A stretch of 39,671 nucleotides of DNA from a virus: IMG/VR virus record IMGVR_UViG_3300022074_000122, positions 1-39,671 of that record; one strand, given 5' to 3'. The position numbers and the translations under genes were made by a program. This document shows, piece by piece, positions 27,101 through 32,962 of the stretch; the first letter of the stretch is position 1; each line of letters opens with the position of its first letter. Under the pieces are notes generated by a model. That model was not told the origin of the DNA. It was given only the letters and a program-made list of their open reading frames with translations, and did not search any database.

Positions 27101-27525
27101 CAGTGCATGCTCCTCGTTTCTGATTCTTCTTCATCATCTTCATCATCCCCCCAGCCACAAAACCTGTGGTTGACGTCATGTAAATTAAGGTAGCCAATGA
27201 CTCGATATAGCTTTTCTCTGTCTGTAAACGTGTCGCTATCAACATGAACCATAACCTCGGTTGCGACTTCTGCTCCCTCCTTATAAAATTTTTCGTAAGC
27301 CGGTACGCACATTAACCTGACAATAAATTCATCGTCGTCATTAGCCCAACAAAACATTACCTTAATCGGGTTCTTCTCTACTGGTTCATCAGTCCATACA
27401 TCATGCTCCCCCAGGATGGCGGATAGTCCACCCATAACTTGCATCATGTCTGCAATCGATTTGTTAAGATCGTTTTGCATTTCTTGTTTAACCTCATCTT
27501 TGAGGGTTAGCTTTTTTGGTTTCAC
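27100..27525 (-). CDS. Acidic small protein, unknown function
   Basis: 141 aa with a GTG start and GGAG nine bases upstream. A Lys-rich N-terminus (MKPKKLTLKDEVKQEMQNDL) leads to a beta-rich middle (KVMFCWANDDDEFIVRLMCV) and a strongly acidic tail (GWGDDEDDEEESETRS). Acidic tails are common in phage proteins that mimic DNA or bind basic proteins, but nothing here proves that. Its start overlaps the upstream stop (TAGTG). Confidence 0.6.
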   Translation of the reverse strand: MKPKKLTLKDEVKQEMQNDLNKSIADMMQVMGGLSAILGEHDVWTDEPVEKNPIKVMFCWANDDDEFIVRLMCVPAYEKFYKEGAEVATEVMVHVDSDTFTDREKLYRVIGYLNLHDVNHRFCGWGDDEDDEEESETRSMH

Positions 27526-27734
27526 TAATCCATTCTCCTTTCCATATCAATGCCGAGGTTCTCTGTGTAGAGAACCTCGTAACCTTTACCCTCGCACCTT
27601 GCGCATCGATCAATGATCAATTCATCAACCGAATCCATGCCATGACCACCACAGTTGTCGCACTCCGCCTCGACATATACCGTGTCTTGGCGAAGCACAA
27701 TCCGAAGTTGCTCAAACTGCAATATTGTTTTCAT
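27525..27734 (-). CDS. DnaJ-type zinc-finger mini-protein
   Basis: 69 aa with two CxxCxGxG units, AECDNCGGHG (Cys25, Cys28) and DRCARCEGKGYEVL (Cys44, Cys47). This is the metal-binding repeat of the DnaJ cysteine-rich region, here as one zinc-binding pair without the J domain. In DnaJ it takes part in binding unfolded protein; stand-alone copies are common in phages with unknown targets. GGAGT lies upstream and the ATG overlaps the preceding stop (ATGA). Confidence 0.7.
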   Translation of the reverse strand: MKTILQFEQLRIVLRQDTVYVEAECDNCGGHGMDSVDELIIDRCARCEGKGYEVLYTENLGIDMERRMD

Positions 27735-28054
27735 AGCGCATCGTACTCCTGCGGGTTTGTTGGCTCCCGAGTAGTGTAATACTCAAACGCACGGCCCTCG
27801 ACAGCATCAAAGATTTTTGAACCAACTCCGCCACATACAAACTCTTGGCATCTGGCGATGCCGTCTTGGTCAAAGTCACTGAGTTTGTTCAAGGACTCTA
27901 CCTCAACAGTTTTCAAGTGCCAGTAGTTCGGCTCGTGCGGATAGTTGCGCTCGTAGAACCATTGACACCGGACTTGATAGTAGTTGTCCTCGTCCCCTGC
28001 ATCTGGGTCACCGTAGTATTGCTCGTTAGAGGTGTAATGACCTTCATTAATCAA
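27731..28054 (-). CDS. Small protein, unknown function
   Basis: 107 aa, rich in Tyr, Asp and Glu (NEQYYGDPDAGDEDNYYQVR, CQWFYERNYPHEPNYWHLKT). The start codon is TTG, overlapping the upstream TGA; the nearby ATG is out of frame. The aromatic, acidic surface suggests a protein-interaction role, but no family is recognised. Confidence 0.55.
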   Translation of the reverse strand: MINEGHYTSNEQYYGDPDAGDEDNYYQVRCQWFYERNYPHEPNYWHLKTVEVESLNKLSDFDQDGIARCQEFVCGGVGSKIFDAVEGRAFEYYTTREPTNPQEYDAL

Positions 28055-28458
28055 AGCCTTGCCTCCAAGCTTCTGATCTCGTCGTCAATATACATACGAA
28101 CGAACTTCAGACCCAACAGCGTTGTTTGTCTGCTGAACTCCTGTGCGAACTGCTTAGACACTTCTTGCGCAGCGTGTCTCTCAGCAATTTTCGTGGCGTG
28201 ATACGCCACCTCTTCTTTTGCCTTGGCTATCACTGCGCGTTTCTCTTCCACAGATTGCGGATCCTTTGCAGCCTGTTGTATTGTTTCAATAATACGTCGG
28301 CTTGCATTTTCCTCCTGCCATGCCTTGCGGATTATGTGCGCGTATGAGTTAACACACCCCGTCGCAGCAACAATATCTTTTAGCGTTGCTTTTGGGTTTT
28401 CGTTTAAGAAAGCGATGATTTTCTGCTTTCTCTTGCCGAACCTGATTCTTTTCGCCAT
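28051..28458 (-). CDS. Helix-turn-helix protein, unknown function
   Basis: 135 aa from the ATG at 28458, which has AAAGGAG at ideal spacing; the longer reading upstream has no ribosome site. The basic N-terminus MAKRIRFGKRKQKIIAFLNE leads into NPKATLKDIVAATGCVNSYA and HIIRKAW, a winged/helix-turn-helix-like DNA-binding unit at about residues 12-50. The remainder is one long helix (EEKRAVIAKAKEEVAYHATK) that may form a coiled coil. It could be an early regulator. Confidence 0.6.
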   Translation of the reverse strand: MAKRIRFGKRKQKIIAFLNENPKATLKDIVAATGCVNSYAHIIRKAWQEENASRRIIETIQQAAKDPQSVEEKRAVIAKAKEEVAYHATKIAERHAAQEVSKQFAQEFSRQTTLLGLKFVRMYIDDEIRSLEARL

Positions 28459-28537
28459 TTTATGCTCCTTTGTTGAATCATTTGGTTTCGATCTAGTTAG
28501 ACCGACAATGCGCTCCGCAGAACGCATTGGCAGGTAA
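28459..28537. other. Intergenic stretch with two small inverted repeats
   Basis: This 79-base gap holds AATGCG/CGCATT (28507-28512 with 28523-28528) enclosing a CCGCAG core, and just after it the near-perfect palindrome CAGGTAACTACCTG (28531-28544) running into the next gene. There is no T tract, so neither looks like a terminator. The first resembles a worn copy of the hairpin elements at 30-33 kb. Confidence 0.35.
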
Positions 28538-28798
28538 CTACCTGTGACTGAACTGACCAAGACAGAAGACCAAATCACCGTTTGGCAATGTGCCCCGAAT
28601 TAATTTATACGCCGGTGTGTCTCCCTCTCTTGGGCAATACTCGTCAAGAAGGCGATAGGCCATCTCTCTTGCTTGCTTATTAAAGTCCATTTCGTAATCC
28701 ATACTCTCTACGATGGCATCCCACCCCTTTGCAAAGACCTTGATCCTTGAACCTCGGTGCGTGGTCGGGGCTAGGTATTTAGCTACGATTGCTTTCAT
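28538..28798 (-). CDS. Small protein, unknown function
   Basis: 86 aa: MKAIVAKYLAPTTHRGSRIK then VFAKGWDAIVESMDYEMDFN and AREMAYRLLDEYC. A strong GGAGG and a TAATG overlap tie it to the upstream gene. The pattern of a beta hairpin followed by a helix is familiar from small phage proteins that read like sequence-specific accessory factors, but I cannot name it. Confidence 0.6.
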   Translation of the reverse strand: MKAIVAKYLAPTTHRGSRIKVFAKGWDAIVESMDYEMDFNKQAREMAYRLLDEYCPREGDTPAYKLIRGTLPNGDLVFCLGQFSHR

Positions 28799-29175
28799 TA
28801 CATTTCCTCCCAGCTAATAAGTTGAACACTTTTACTGTTTTCTTCTTGGATTTCCTGGTGGGTTTTACCAACCATCCACTTGGGTTGGTTGGGAGATTGT
28901 CTGAGCCGTATCCAATCATCGGGGCATACATACGAATGGTATCTTCGGACAAAGACCTGCTTTCGGCTGCCCTTGTAAAGATCGTATGACTTTCTTGTAA
29001 AGACAGAATTTTGATTTCTGTGGAAAAACAAAGTCGATGTCCATTCGGTAGCGTACAAAACTCTTTGTACTGTTGATGCTGTTCTGCCAATTCCTCCCGA
29101 GTAAAGAACGTACCTAGTCGGCTCTCGGTAAATGTGTTCTTGCCTCTTGTCCATGTGCTGTTCTTCATCCCACAT
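28798..29175 (-). CDS. Small basic, aromatic-rich protein; first gene of the early region
   Basis: 125 aa: YVLYSGGIGRTASTVQRVLY, LFFHRNQNSVFTRKSYDLYK, WIRLRQSPNQPKWMVGKTHQ. I prefer this frame because AGGAG is nine bases from its ATG and its stop overlaps the next ATG (TAATG). A second frame starting seven bases later (MKNSTWTRGKNTFTESRLGT) stays open almost as long and cannot be excluded. The gene is the promoter-proximal member of the minus-strand small-gene run; upstream lies a degenerate copy of the 17-bp operator-like repeat. Confidence 0.5.
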   Translation of the reverse strand: MWDEEQHMDKRQEHIYREPTRYVLYSGGIGRTASTVQRVLYATEWTSTLFFHRNQNSVFTRKSYDLYKGSRKQVFVRRYHSYVCPDDWIRLRQSPNQPKWMVGKTHQEIQEENSKSVQLISWEEM

Positions 29176-29200
29176 TGTAAATATCTCCTAGTTTTTACGT

Positions 29201-29217
29201 CTGTCCATTGTAAACAA
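29201..29217 (-). promoter_or_regulatory. Degenerate copy of the 17-bp operator-like repeat
   Basis: CTGTCCATTGTAAACAA matches the site at 32321-32337 at 14 of 17 positions. It lies 26 bases upstream of the first early minus-strand gene. A TAGTCTAA box is not clearly present behind it; AAGTCAAG at 29228-29235 is a weak match. Confidence 0.4.
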
Positions 29218-29292
29218 CTTTTAAACAAAGTCAAGTTTACATATAACACTAATTTTTTCAAAAAAAGTTTTTTGTTTTTTCCTGACAATTTG

Positions 29293-29321
29293 ACGTTACA
29301 AACGTTACAACGTTACAAACG
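29293..29321 (+). repeat. Triple CGTTACAA iteron
   Basis: CGTTACAA occurs at 29294-29301, 29303-29310 and 29311-29318, spaced nine and eight bases apart, followed by ACG. The reverse-complement word occurs at 29365-29378 (GTTACGTTTGTTAC), and a related GTTTGTTACGTT lies at 19716-19727. Confidence 0.6.
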
Positions 29322-29467
29322 CTCTGTAGGTCAATAAATACAGTCATCTTTTTGGAACACCCTGGTTACGTTTGTTACACTTTTTATGAGGCATACTGAC
29401 TCGTTTTTGATTTTGCCTGTTAATTAAGTTAATTTTCGTCACAGAACTGTTATAGGGATTTGTGCCA

Positions 29468-30013
29468 ATGGTCGATAGAGTCGTTAAAAGAATTGAAGAA
29501 GAGACAGACCGTAATCTAACGAACAGGCAAAAAACATTTGCTCGATTGATCGTTGATGGCGTGTATACAAACACTGAATGCGCAAAACGTGCTGGTTTCT
29601 CAGCACAGACCGCAAGGATCAAAGCGTCCTGTCTTTTGAACGGTCGAGACTTTCCACACGTTGTTGAATACATCAAAGAGCTACGCCATGAACGTGAACA
29701 AAAATATGGGGTTACGTTGATCGGGCAACTGCAACGGCTGTCTGAGTTATCCAAATCTGCTGAAGAAGCGGAGCAGTTTTCAGCAGCAATCAACGCAGAA
29801 AAAATTAGGTCTGCCCTTGGTGGGTTGACTATTGACAGGCGCGAAAACATTAACCGATTAGATGACATGAGCAGGGCCGACATTCTGGCTAGATTGGCCG
29901 ATCTTCAAAAGAAGTATCCGCACGCGTTTATTGAGGGAGAGTTTAAAGATGTCACGGGGTCCAGAAGCGAACTTTTGGAATGCGATCAAAAACAAACTTC
30001 CGACAAACTGTAA
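29468..30013 (+). CDS. terS: Terminase small subunit
   Basis: 181 aa. The N-terminal DNA-binding region reads LTNRQKTFARLIVDGVYTNT then ECAKRAGFSAQTARIKASCL and LLNGRDFPHVVEYIKELR, the pattern of the Terminase_2 family with its HTH that recognises the packaging site. A central helix follows (EEAEQFSAAINAEKIRSALG), then an acidic C-terminus that in this family contacts the large subunit. I chose ATG 29468 (AGGGA nine bases before) over a GTG six bases upstream. Unusually, the large subunit is more than 5 kb away, with an accessory block between. Confidence 0.75.
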   Translation: MVDRVVKRIEEETDRNLTNRQKTFARLIVDGVYTNTECAKRAGFSAQTARIKASCLLNGRDFPHVVEYIKELRHEREQKYGVTLIGQLQRLSELSKSAEEAEQFSAAINAEKIRSALGGLTIDRRENINRLDDMSRADILARLADLQKKYPHAFIEGEFKDVTGSRSELLECDQKQTSDKL

Positions 30014-30389
30014 ACACTGGCGGGTTGAAAACCGCAACGGTAATGGGTTTCCAGACGTATATGCCGTTTTGGATGGTTTTTGTTTTTGGTTAGAACTAAA
30101 AGTAACAAAGGCTAACAAGGTTTCCTTGTCCCCTTTGCAAATCTCTTGGCATACCTCGCATGCGATCTCCGGTGGTGTTTCTTTCATCTTAGCCAAGCAC
30201 CTCGGATCGGGTGATGTATTTTTGTTCGAGGGCCAAGATGCGATAGCCGTGGCACGAAACGGTTTGAAGCATGAACCTTTGTACCGTGGCACGGTGTCCG
30301 GTGCGCTCCAGACGATTGCGCACTGCGCAGCAGTGCGCCTTTCTCCAGCCCCCAGGCAGCAGCACCAGCAAAAAATTGCGCGTTGTTGA
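29949..30389 (+). CDS. VRR-NUC / PD-(D/E)XK-type nuclease
   Basis: 146 aa from the ATG at 29949. Its nuclease core is visible: the Glu in EANFWNAIKN, then NGNGFPDVYAVLDGFCFWLE with LELKV giving the PD...ExK metal site, and SPLQISWH, the downstream Gln-containing motif of VRR-NUC nucleases. These act on flap or Holliday-type DNA junctions. It overlaps the end of the small terminase gene, which suits a role in resolving DNA before packaging. The last 25 residues or so (from about IAHCAAVRL) are read through the first hairpin element of the repeat array, so the C-terminus is probably a late extension. Confidence 0.75.
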   Translation: MSRGPEANFWNAIKNKLPTNCKHWRVENRNGNGFPDVYAVLDGFCFWLELKVTKANKVSLSPLQISWHTSHAISGGVSFILAKHLGSGDVFLFEGQDAIAVARNGLKHEPLYRGTVSGALQTIAHCAAVRLSPAPRQQHQQKIARC

Positions 30390-30490
30390 TTGCGCACTGC
30401 ACAGCAGTGCGCACCAGCCGGGAACCAGGCAGCAGCAACCTGAAAAAATTGCGCCTCGGTGATTGCGCATCGCTGCGCGATGCGCAGCAG
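30310..30490. repeat. Tandem array of three hairpin elements (period about 73 bp)
   Basis: Three copies, each GATT then a perfect stem with a 5-base loop: GCGCACTG-CGCAG-CAGTGCGC (30318-30338), GCGCACTG-CACAG-CAGTGCGC (30392-30412) and GCGCATCG-CTGCG-CGATGCGC (30465-30485). Spacing is 74 and 73 bases. Each is followed by a CAGGCAGCAGC-like tail. The third copy changes two stem pairs on both sides. The first copy lies in the nuclease reading frame. Confidence 0.85.
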
Positions 30491-30512
30491 CCGGGTAGCT
30501 GCGGCAGCAGCA

Positions 30513-30544
30513 ACAAAAAAAGGGCGACGCTTTCGCGCCGCCCT
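30513..30544 (-). terminator. Intrinsic terminator for the 30.9-kb accessory gene
   Basis: On the minus strand, stem AGGGCG with CGC pairing across a four-base loop (30521-30544, one mismatch), then seven T. It follows the stop codon by about 20 bases. Confidence 0.8.
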
Positions 30545-30563
30545 CCTTCGAGGTCGGTCGGGG

Positions 30564-30938
30564 TTACCACCAACAAGAGTAGATGACCTTGTTTCCTTGT
30601 TCGAGTTCAGCCTTTGCCCATTCAATGAAGGCAATGTCTTGGTCTTTGTATTCCTCTTCGGACTCGTCTTGGAACTGATGCCCGTAGAAAAAACCGCCTT
30701 GACTCCTCGGCATCTGGTTGGTTTGCATCTTTCGTTCGAGTTCAGCAATGTCCACCACATCGAGTTCAAGCTGTCCGCAGTTAAGCTCGACAGCAGATAG
30801 GCTAGTTTTTTCGACGAACTTTTGTTCCATGAATTCCTGCAGTTTGGCGTGTTTACGCCAAACGAATTGATGCTCGTGTCCCTCTGCGTTTTCTTCTTCT
30901 TCGCGTTCCCGCGCCCAAGCGTATTGATCGAGTCCCAT
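30564..30938 (-). CDS. Widespread phage accessory protein (MGLDQYAW family)
   Basis: 124 aa. The start MGLDQYAWARERE, the middle HQFVWRKHAKLQEFMEQKFV, then AELERKM, GGFFYGHQF and the end AKAELEQGNKVIYSCWW are hallmarks of a small family found in many phages and sometimes labelled phosphoglycerate kinase by mistake; nothing in it resembles that enzyme. Function is unknown. It forms its own transcription unit, with operator-like repeat, leader hairpin, GGAG site and terminator, and is the last of four such units. Confidence 0.7.
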   Translation of the reverse strand: MGLDQYAWAREREEEENAEGHEHQFVWRKHAKLQEFMEQKFVEKTSLSAVELNCGQLELDVVDIAELERKMQTNQMPRSQGGFFYGHQFQDESEEEYKDQDIAFIEWAKAELEQGNKVIYSCWW

Positions 30939-30961
30939 GACTGTCTCCTATTTTTATTAAA

Positions 30962-30979
30962 CGTGGCAAAAGCACCACG
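30962..30979 (-). promoter_or_regulatory. Leader hairpin of accessory unit 4
   Basis: CGTGG (30962-30966) pairs with CCACG (30975-30979) across an eight-base loop. It lies between the 17-bp operator-like repeat and the ribosome site of the 124-aa gene, the same place as leader hairpins in the other three units. Confidence 0.5.
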
Positions 30980-30997
30980 GTCAAAGTGTCTCATAAC

Positions 30998-31030
30998 TTG
31001 TTCACTTTAAACAATAATACTATAGTCTAA
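30998..31030 (-). promoter_or_regulatory. Promoter/operator module of accessory unit 4
   Basis: Reading the minus strand: TTAGACTA box (31030-31023), eight bases, then the 17-bp inverted repeat TTGTTTAAAGTGAACAA (31014-30998). The spacer reads TAGTATTA, a possible -10. No -35 at standard distance is seen. Confidence 0.6.
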
Positions 31031-31140
31031 TTGCGCTTCGACGATTGCGTCTTGCTTCGCAAGACGCACGGAACCAGGCAGCAGCTTCGGATTGCGTTTC
31101 GACGATTGCGGTTCGCTGCGCGAACCGCACTAGCTGTCCA
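31031..31140. repeat. Two hairpin elements upstream of accessory unit 4
   Basis: TGCGTCTTGC-TTC-GCAAGACGCA (31046-31068) and GCGGTTCG-CTGCG-CGAACCGC (31108-31128). Each is preceded by TTGCG..TTCGACGATT, and the first is followed by GAACCAGGCAGCAGC. They fill the gap between the next unit's terminator and the TTAGACTA box. Confidence 0.85.
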
Positions 31141-31152
31141 GGCGGCTGACAT

Positions 31153-31179
31153 AAAAAAAGGGCGGCCCGAAGACCGCCC
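31153..31179 (-). terminator. Intrinsic terminator with UUCG loop, accessory unit 3
   Basis: On the minus strand GGGCGG..CTTCGG..CCGCCC (31160-31179), followed by seven T. It is about 13 bases after the stop of the 83-aa gene. Confidence 0.9.
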
Positions 31180-31191
31180 ATGAGGGAAAGA

Positions 31192-31443
31192 TTATTGTGC
31201 AAAAGGAATATGCTTTCTAAGCTGCACATCTTCTATCAACAATTGTTGGTCTCTTGGATGCTCTTCTTTCAGCCTTTCCATGGCGTGCTGATATGCTTCT
31301 GCGGCTGACTTGATGCCGTAAAGGGTGAAGCAATCATAGTCTACCCACTCGTTGCCGACGCGTGTCTGCAGGTTAAAAGTTGCGCTCTCGTTCCATTCGA
31401 TACGGACACGATATCCATTGTTCCAGGTTCTCCAGTATTTCAT
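31192..31443 (-). CDS. Small accessory protein, unknown function
   Basis: 83 aa: MKYWRTWNNGYRVRIEWNES, DYDCFTLYGIKSAAEAYQHA, then MERLKEEHPR. A beta-rich front with many Trp and Tyr and a helical back suggest a small alpha/beta domain. The start overlaps the upstream stop (ATGA), so it is the second gene of a two-gene unit that ends in a UUCG terminator. No family recognised. Confidence 0.6.
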   Translation of the reverse strand: MKYWRTWNNGYRVRIEWNESATFNLQTRVGNEWVDYDCFTLYGIKSAAEAYQHAMERLKEEHPRDQQLLIEDVQLRKHIPFAQ

Positions 31444-31733
31444 TTGGCTGCCTCCGCAGTTTTTTGAGTTTGAAGAAACTCAATAGCTTTTTTTAGAACA
31501 TTCGGAACGTTTTCACTGTCTCGAAACTTTGCTACAAACTTTGAGTAATAGTGCCCATCGGGACTTATTTTGTTAGAGGTATAAAAGAGTTTACTCAACT
31601 CCCCAAACTTTGGACTCCATGTAAACTTATGGTCTTCATGTTCTCCGCCTGGTTTCTTAATAGTTATCACAAGGTTACGGTTATCGTGTCCTCTGTCATA
31701 CTCTTTGTCGTATTTAATTGATTGTATGAACAT
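31440..31733 (-). CDS. Small accessory protein, unknown function
   Basis: 97 aa, basic: MFIQSIKYDKEYDRGHDNRN, LVITIKKPGGEHEDHKFTWS, then a helical end KKAIEFLQTQKTAEAAK. GAGGGA lies before the ATG. It leads the two-gene accessory unit; its leader contains a 20-bp perfect palindrome. No family recognised. Confidence 0.6.
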   Translation of the reverse strand: MFIQSIKYDKEYDRGHDNRNLVITIKKPGGEHEDHKFTWSPKFGELSKLFYTSNKISPDGHYYSKFVAKFRDSENVPNVLKKAIEFLQTQKTAEAAK

Positions 31734-31758
31734 TTGATTCCCTCATGTTATTGGTTGG

Positions 31759-31778
31759 TGGTGCTTCGCGAAGCACCA
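31759..31778 (-). promoter_or_regulatory. Leader palindrome of accessory unit 3
   Basis: A perfect 20-bp palindrome TGGTGCTTCGCGAAGCACCA between the operator-like repeat and the ribosome site of the 97-aa gene. It can fold as a leader hairpin or be a protein site. Confidence 0.55.
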
Positions 31779-31795
31779 GGTACTACACTACAGTA

Positions 31796-31828
31796 TTGTT
31801 TAAAGTACACAATACTACCTTAGTCTAA
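31796..31828 (-). promoter_or_regulatory. Promoter/operator module of accessory unit 3
   Basis: Minus strand: TTAGACTA (31828-31821), eight bases AGGTAGTA, then TTGTGTACTTTAAACAA (31812-31796). Same order and spacing as at 30998-31030. Confidence 0.6.
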
Positions 31829-31955
31829 TTGCGCTTCGACGATTGCGCCTTGCTTCGCAAGGCGCAGCAGCCAGGATTTCTTCGTAAGCCAGGCAGTGCG
31901 CTTCGACGAGTGCGGTTCGCTGCGCGAACCGCTGCAGCCAGGAACCAGGCAACTC
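31829..31955. repeat. Two hairpin elements upstream of accessory unit 3
   Basis: TGCGCCTTGC-TTC-GCAAGGCGCA (31844-31866) and GCGGTTCG-CTGCG-CGAACCGC (31912-31932). The first matches the element at 31046-31068 except for one stem pair changed on both sides (T-A to C-G). Both follow GCGCTTCGACGA and are trailed by CCAGGC-type sequence. Confidence 0.85.
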
Positions 31956-31958
31956 AAA

Positions 31959-31985
31959 TAAAAAAGGGGCATCCGAAGATGCCCC
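31959..31985 (-). terminator. Intrinsic terminator with UUCG loop, accessory unit 2
   Basis: On the minus strand GGGGCATC-TTCG-GATGCCCC (31966-31985) followed by T residues. It lies about 20 bases after the 87-aa gene's stop. Confidence 0.9.
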
Positions 31986-32003
31986 TGTTCTTGGGAGAAC
32001 CCC

Positions 32004-32267
32004 TTACTCACTTTCGTGTTCTTTTGGTAGTTTATCAACCAGGATTTGAATATTGGTGACTGCATAGTATAACAAGCCGCGAGCATCAAGAGCGACACCG
32101 TGCTCATACCAATCAGCCAGTCCCCACTCGATAGTCTTTTCAGCTAACTCGGAAATGGTGATTAAAGCTTCTTCAAGATCCTCTCTCGAAGTCTTGGCCT
32201 CGATCACACTTTCTTCCATGTCTGAATAGAGTTCGTTTACTGGTTGTGCTTTTTTGAATGATTCCAT
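32004..32267 (-). CDS. Small acidic helical accessory protein
   Basis: 87 aa from the ATG at 32267, which has GGGAG nine bases upstream. An in-frame ATG at 32288 lies inside the leader hairpin and is less likely. It reads MESFKKAQPVNELYSDMEES, then REDLEEALITISELAEKTIE and GLLYYAVTNIQILVDKLP, nearly all helical. No family recognised. Single gene in its unit, with its own promoter-like module and terminator. Confidence 0.6.
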   Translation of the reverse strand: MESFKKAQPVNELYSDMEESVIEAKTSREDLEEALITISELAEKTIEWGLADWYEHGVALDARGLLYYAVTNIQILVDKLPKEHESE

Positions 32268-32286
32268 AATCTTATTCTCCCAATTC

Positions 32287-32302
32287 ATGGCAACATCGCC
32301 AT
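32287..32302 (-). promoter_or_regulatory. Leader hairpin of accessory unit 2
   Basis: ATGGC (32287-32291) pairs with GCCAT (32298-32302) across six bases, between operator-like repeat and ribosome site. Confidence 0.5.
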
Positions 32303-32320
32303 AGTTCTAACTATACTAGG

Positions 32321-32353
32321 TTGTGCATAGTAAACAACTAGACATTAGTCTAA
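32321..32353 (-). promoter_or_regulatory. Promoter/operator module of accessory unit 2
   Basis: Minus strand: TTAGACTA (32353-32346), eight bases ATGTCTAG, then TTGTTTACTATGCACAA (32337-32321). Same architecture as the two modules at 30998 and 31796. Confidence 0.6.
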
Positions 32354-32360
32354 TATACAT

Positions 32361-32435
32361 GGTGCAGCGCACAATTGCGCACCAAAAGAGTGCGTTTCGC
32401 TGCGCGAAACGCTTTAACCAGGCGCAGCAGCTGGG
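32361..32435. repeat. Hairpin elements upstream of accessory unit 2
   Basis: GCGTTTCG-CTGCG-CGAAACGC (32392-32412) is one pair different from the GCGGTTCG type, changed on both arms. Beside it a weaker inverted repeat GGTGC/GCACC (32361-32365 with 32379-32383) encloses GCGC repeats. The tail CCAGGCGCAGCAGC follows. Confidence 0.8.
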
Positions 32436-32437
32436 CA

Positions 32438-32466
32438 TAAAAAAAGGGGCAGCCGAAGCTGCCCCC
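32438..32466 (-). terminator. Intrinsic terminator with UUCG loop, accessory unit 1
   Basis: On the minus strand GGGGCAGC-TTCG-GCTGCCCC (32446-32465), followed by a T tract. It follows the 141-aa gene's stop by about 15 bases. Confidence 0.9.
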
Positions 32467-32479
32467 GTGGGGAGAACTA

Positions 32480-32905
32480 TCACTCTTGATCGGGTTCCCA
32501 ATTCCGAACAAACTCGCGTAGCCTCTCGGCATCCGCGCTTATCTCGTCTTCCATCTCGTCCGCAACTTCGGTGGCTAACCGCTCGACTGTTTCTGACAGC
32601 ATGGTCATCATCGCAAATTTTTGCTCTCGCGTTGCATTCGATGAATCAAAATTAACCAGACGATCTAAAGCAGGGTTGCCGCTGACCTGACCCGTGTGCT
32701 GATCAGCCCAAAGTTCTTTGGTTGTTCCTGTCGGAAAACCCAGGATCTGATCATACCGCGAGTACAAAGTATCGAGGTATTGTTCGCGTGTAACGCCTGT
32801 ACTTGTAGCACCGTTGGTTGGATCCAGAGCAGACTCGCGCAAAGCACGCGCCAACTCTTCAGGATTCATAACGCCATTAAAAAAGGCTCTGTCTAAATTT
32901 GGCAT
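32480..32905 (-). CDS. Accessory protein, unknown function
   Basis: 141 aa, acidic and mostly helical: FFNGVMNPEELARALRESAL, REQYLDTLYSRYDQILGFPT, FAMMTMLSETVERLATEVAD and a Glu/Asp-rich end. The GGGGAGAG ribosome site is strong. No motif recognised. It is the first of the four accessory units in minus-strand order, with the operator-like module upstream and a UUCG terminator downstream. Confidence 0.6.
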   Translation of the reverse strand: MPNLDRAFFNGVMNPEELARALRESALDPTNGATSTGVTREQYLDTLYSRYDQILGFPTGTTKELWADQHTGQVSGNPALDRLVNFDSSNATREQKFAMMTMLSETVERLATEVADEMEDEISADAERLREFVRNWEPDQE

Positions 32906-32926
32906 GGTATCTCTCCCCAGTTACCG

Positions 32927-32942
32927 GTGGCGGTATTGCCAC
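32927..32942 (-). promoter_or_regulatory. Leader hairpin of accessory unit 1
   Basis: GTGGC (32927-32931) pairs with GCCAC (32938-32942) across six bases, upstream of the ribosome site of the 141-aa gene. It matches the RTGGC/GCCAY shape in unit 2. Confidence 0.5.
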
Positions 32943-32962
32943 ATCCCAGATTGTCTCATACC

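Larger units (their letters stand above)
29176..29467. promoter_or_regulatory. AT-rich divergent control region with iterons
   Basis: 292 bases without a gene, between the minus-strand early genes and the plus-strand small terminase. It contains a degenerate 17-bp operator-like repeat (29201-29217), a long A/T tract (about 29251-29280), three tandem CGTTACAA words (29294, 29303, 29311) and an inverted-type GTTACGTTTGTTAC (29365-29378). AT-rich sequence beside short direct repeats is the usual look of a replication origin or a multi-site regulator target. A TTATAG-like -10 near 29450 may serve the terminase gene, but no good -35 was found. Confidence 0.5.

Noticed and set aside
30310-30490. 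Tandem repeats with constant spacing as a CRISPR array
   Set aside because: The three units are about 73 bases with similar sequence throughout; there are no unique spacers of 30-40 bases and no cas genes.
30564-30938. Phosphoglycerate kinase
   Set aside because: A label sometimes given to this phage family; at 124 aa it has none of the enzyme's domains or nucleotide-binding sequence.
29858-30994. Long 378-codon minus-strand frame across the nuclease gene and hairpin array
   Set aside because: It runs through real genes on both strands, a terminator and three hairpin elements, and has no ribosome site. The open frame is a by-product of the repeats.
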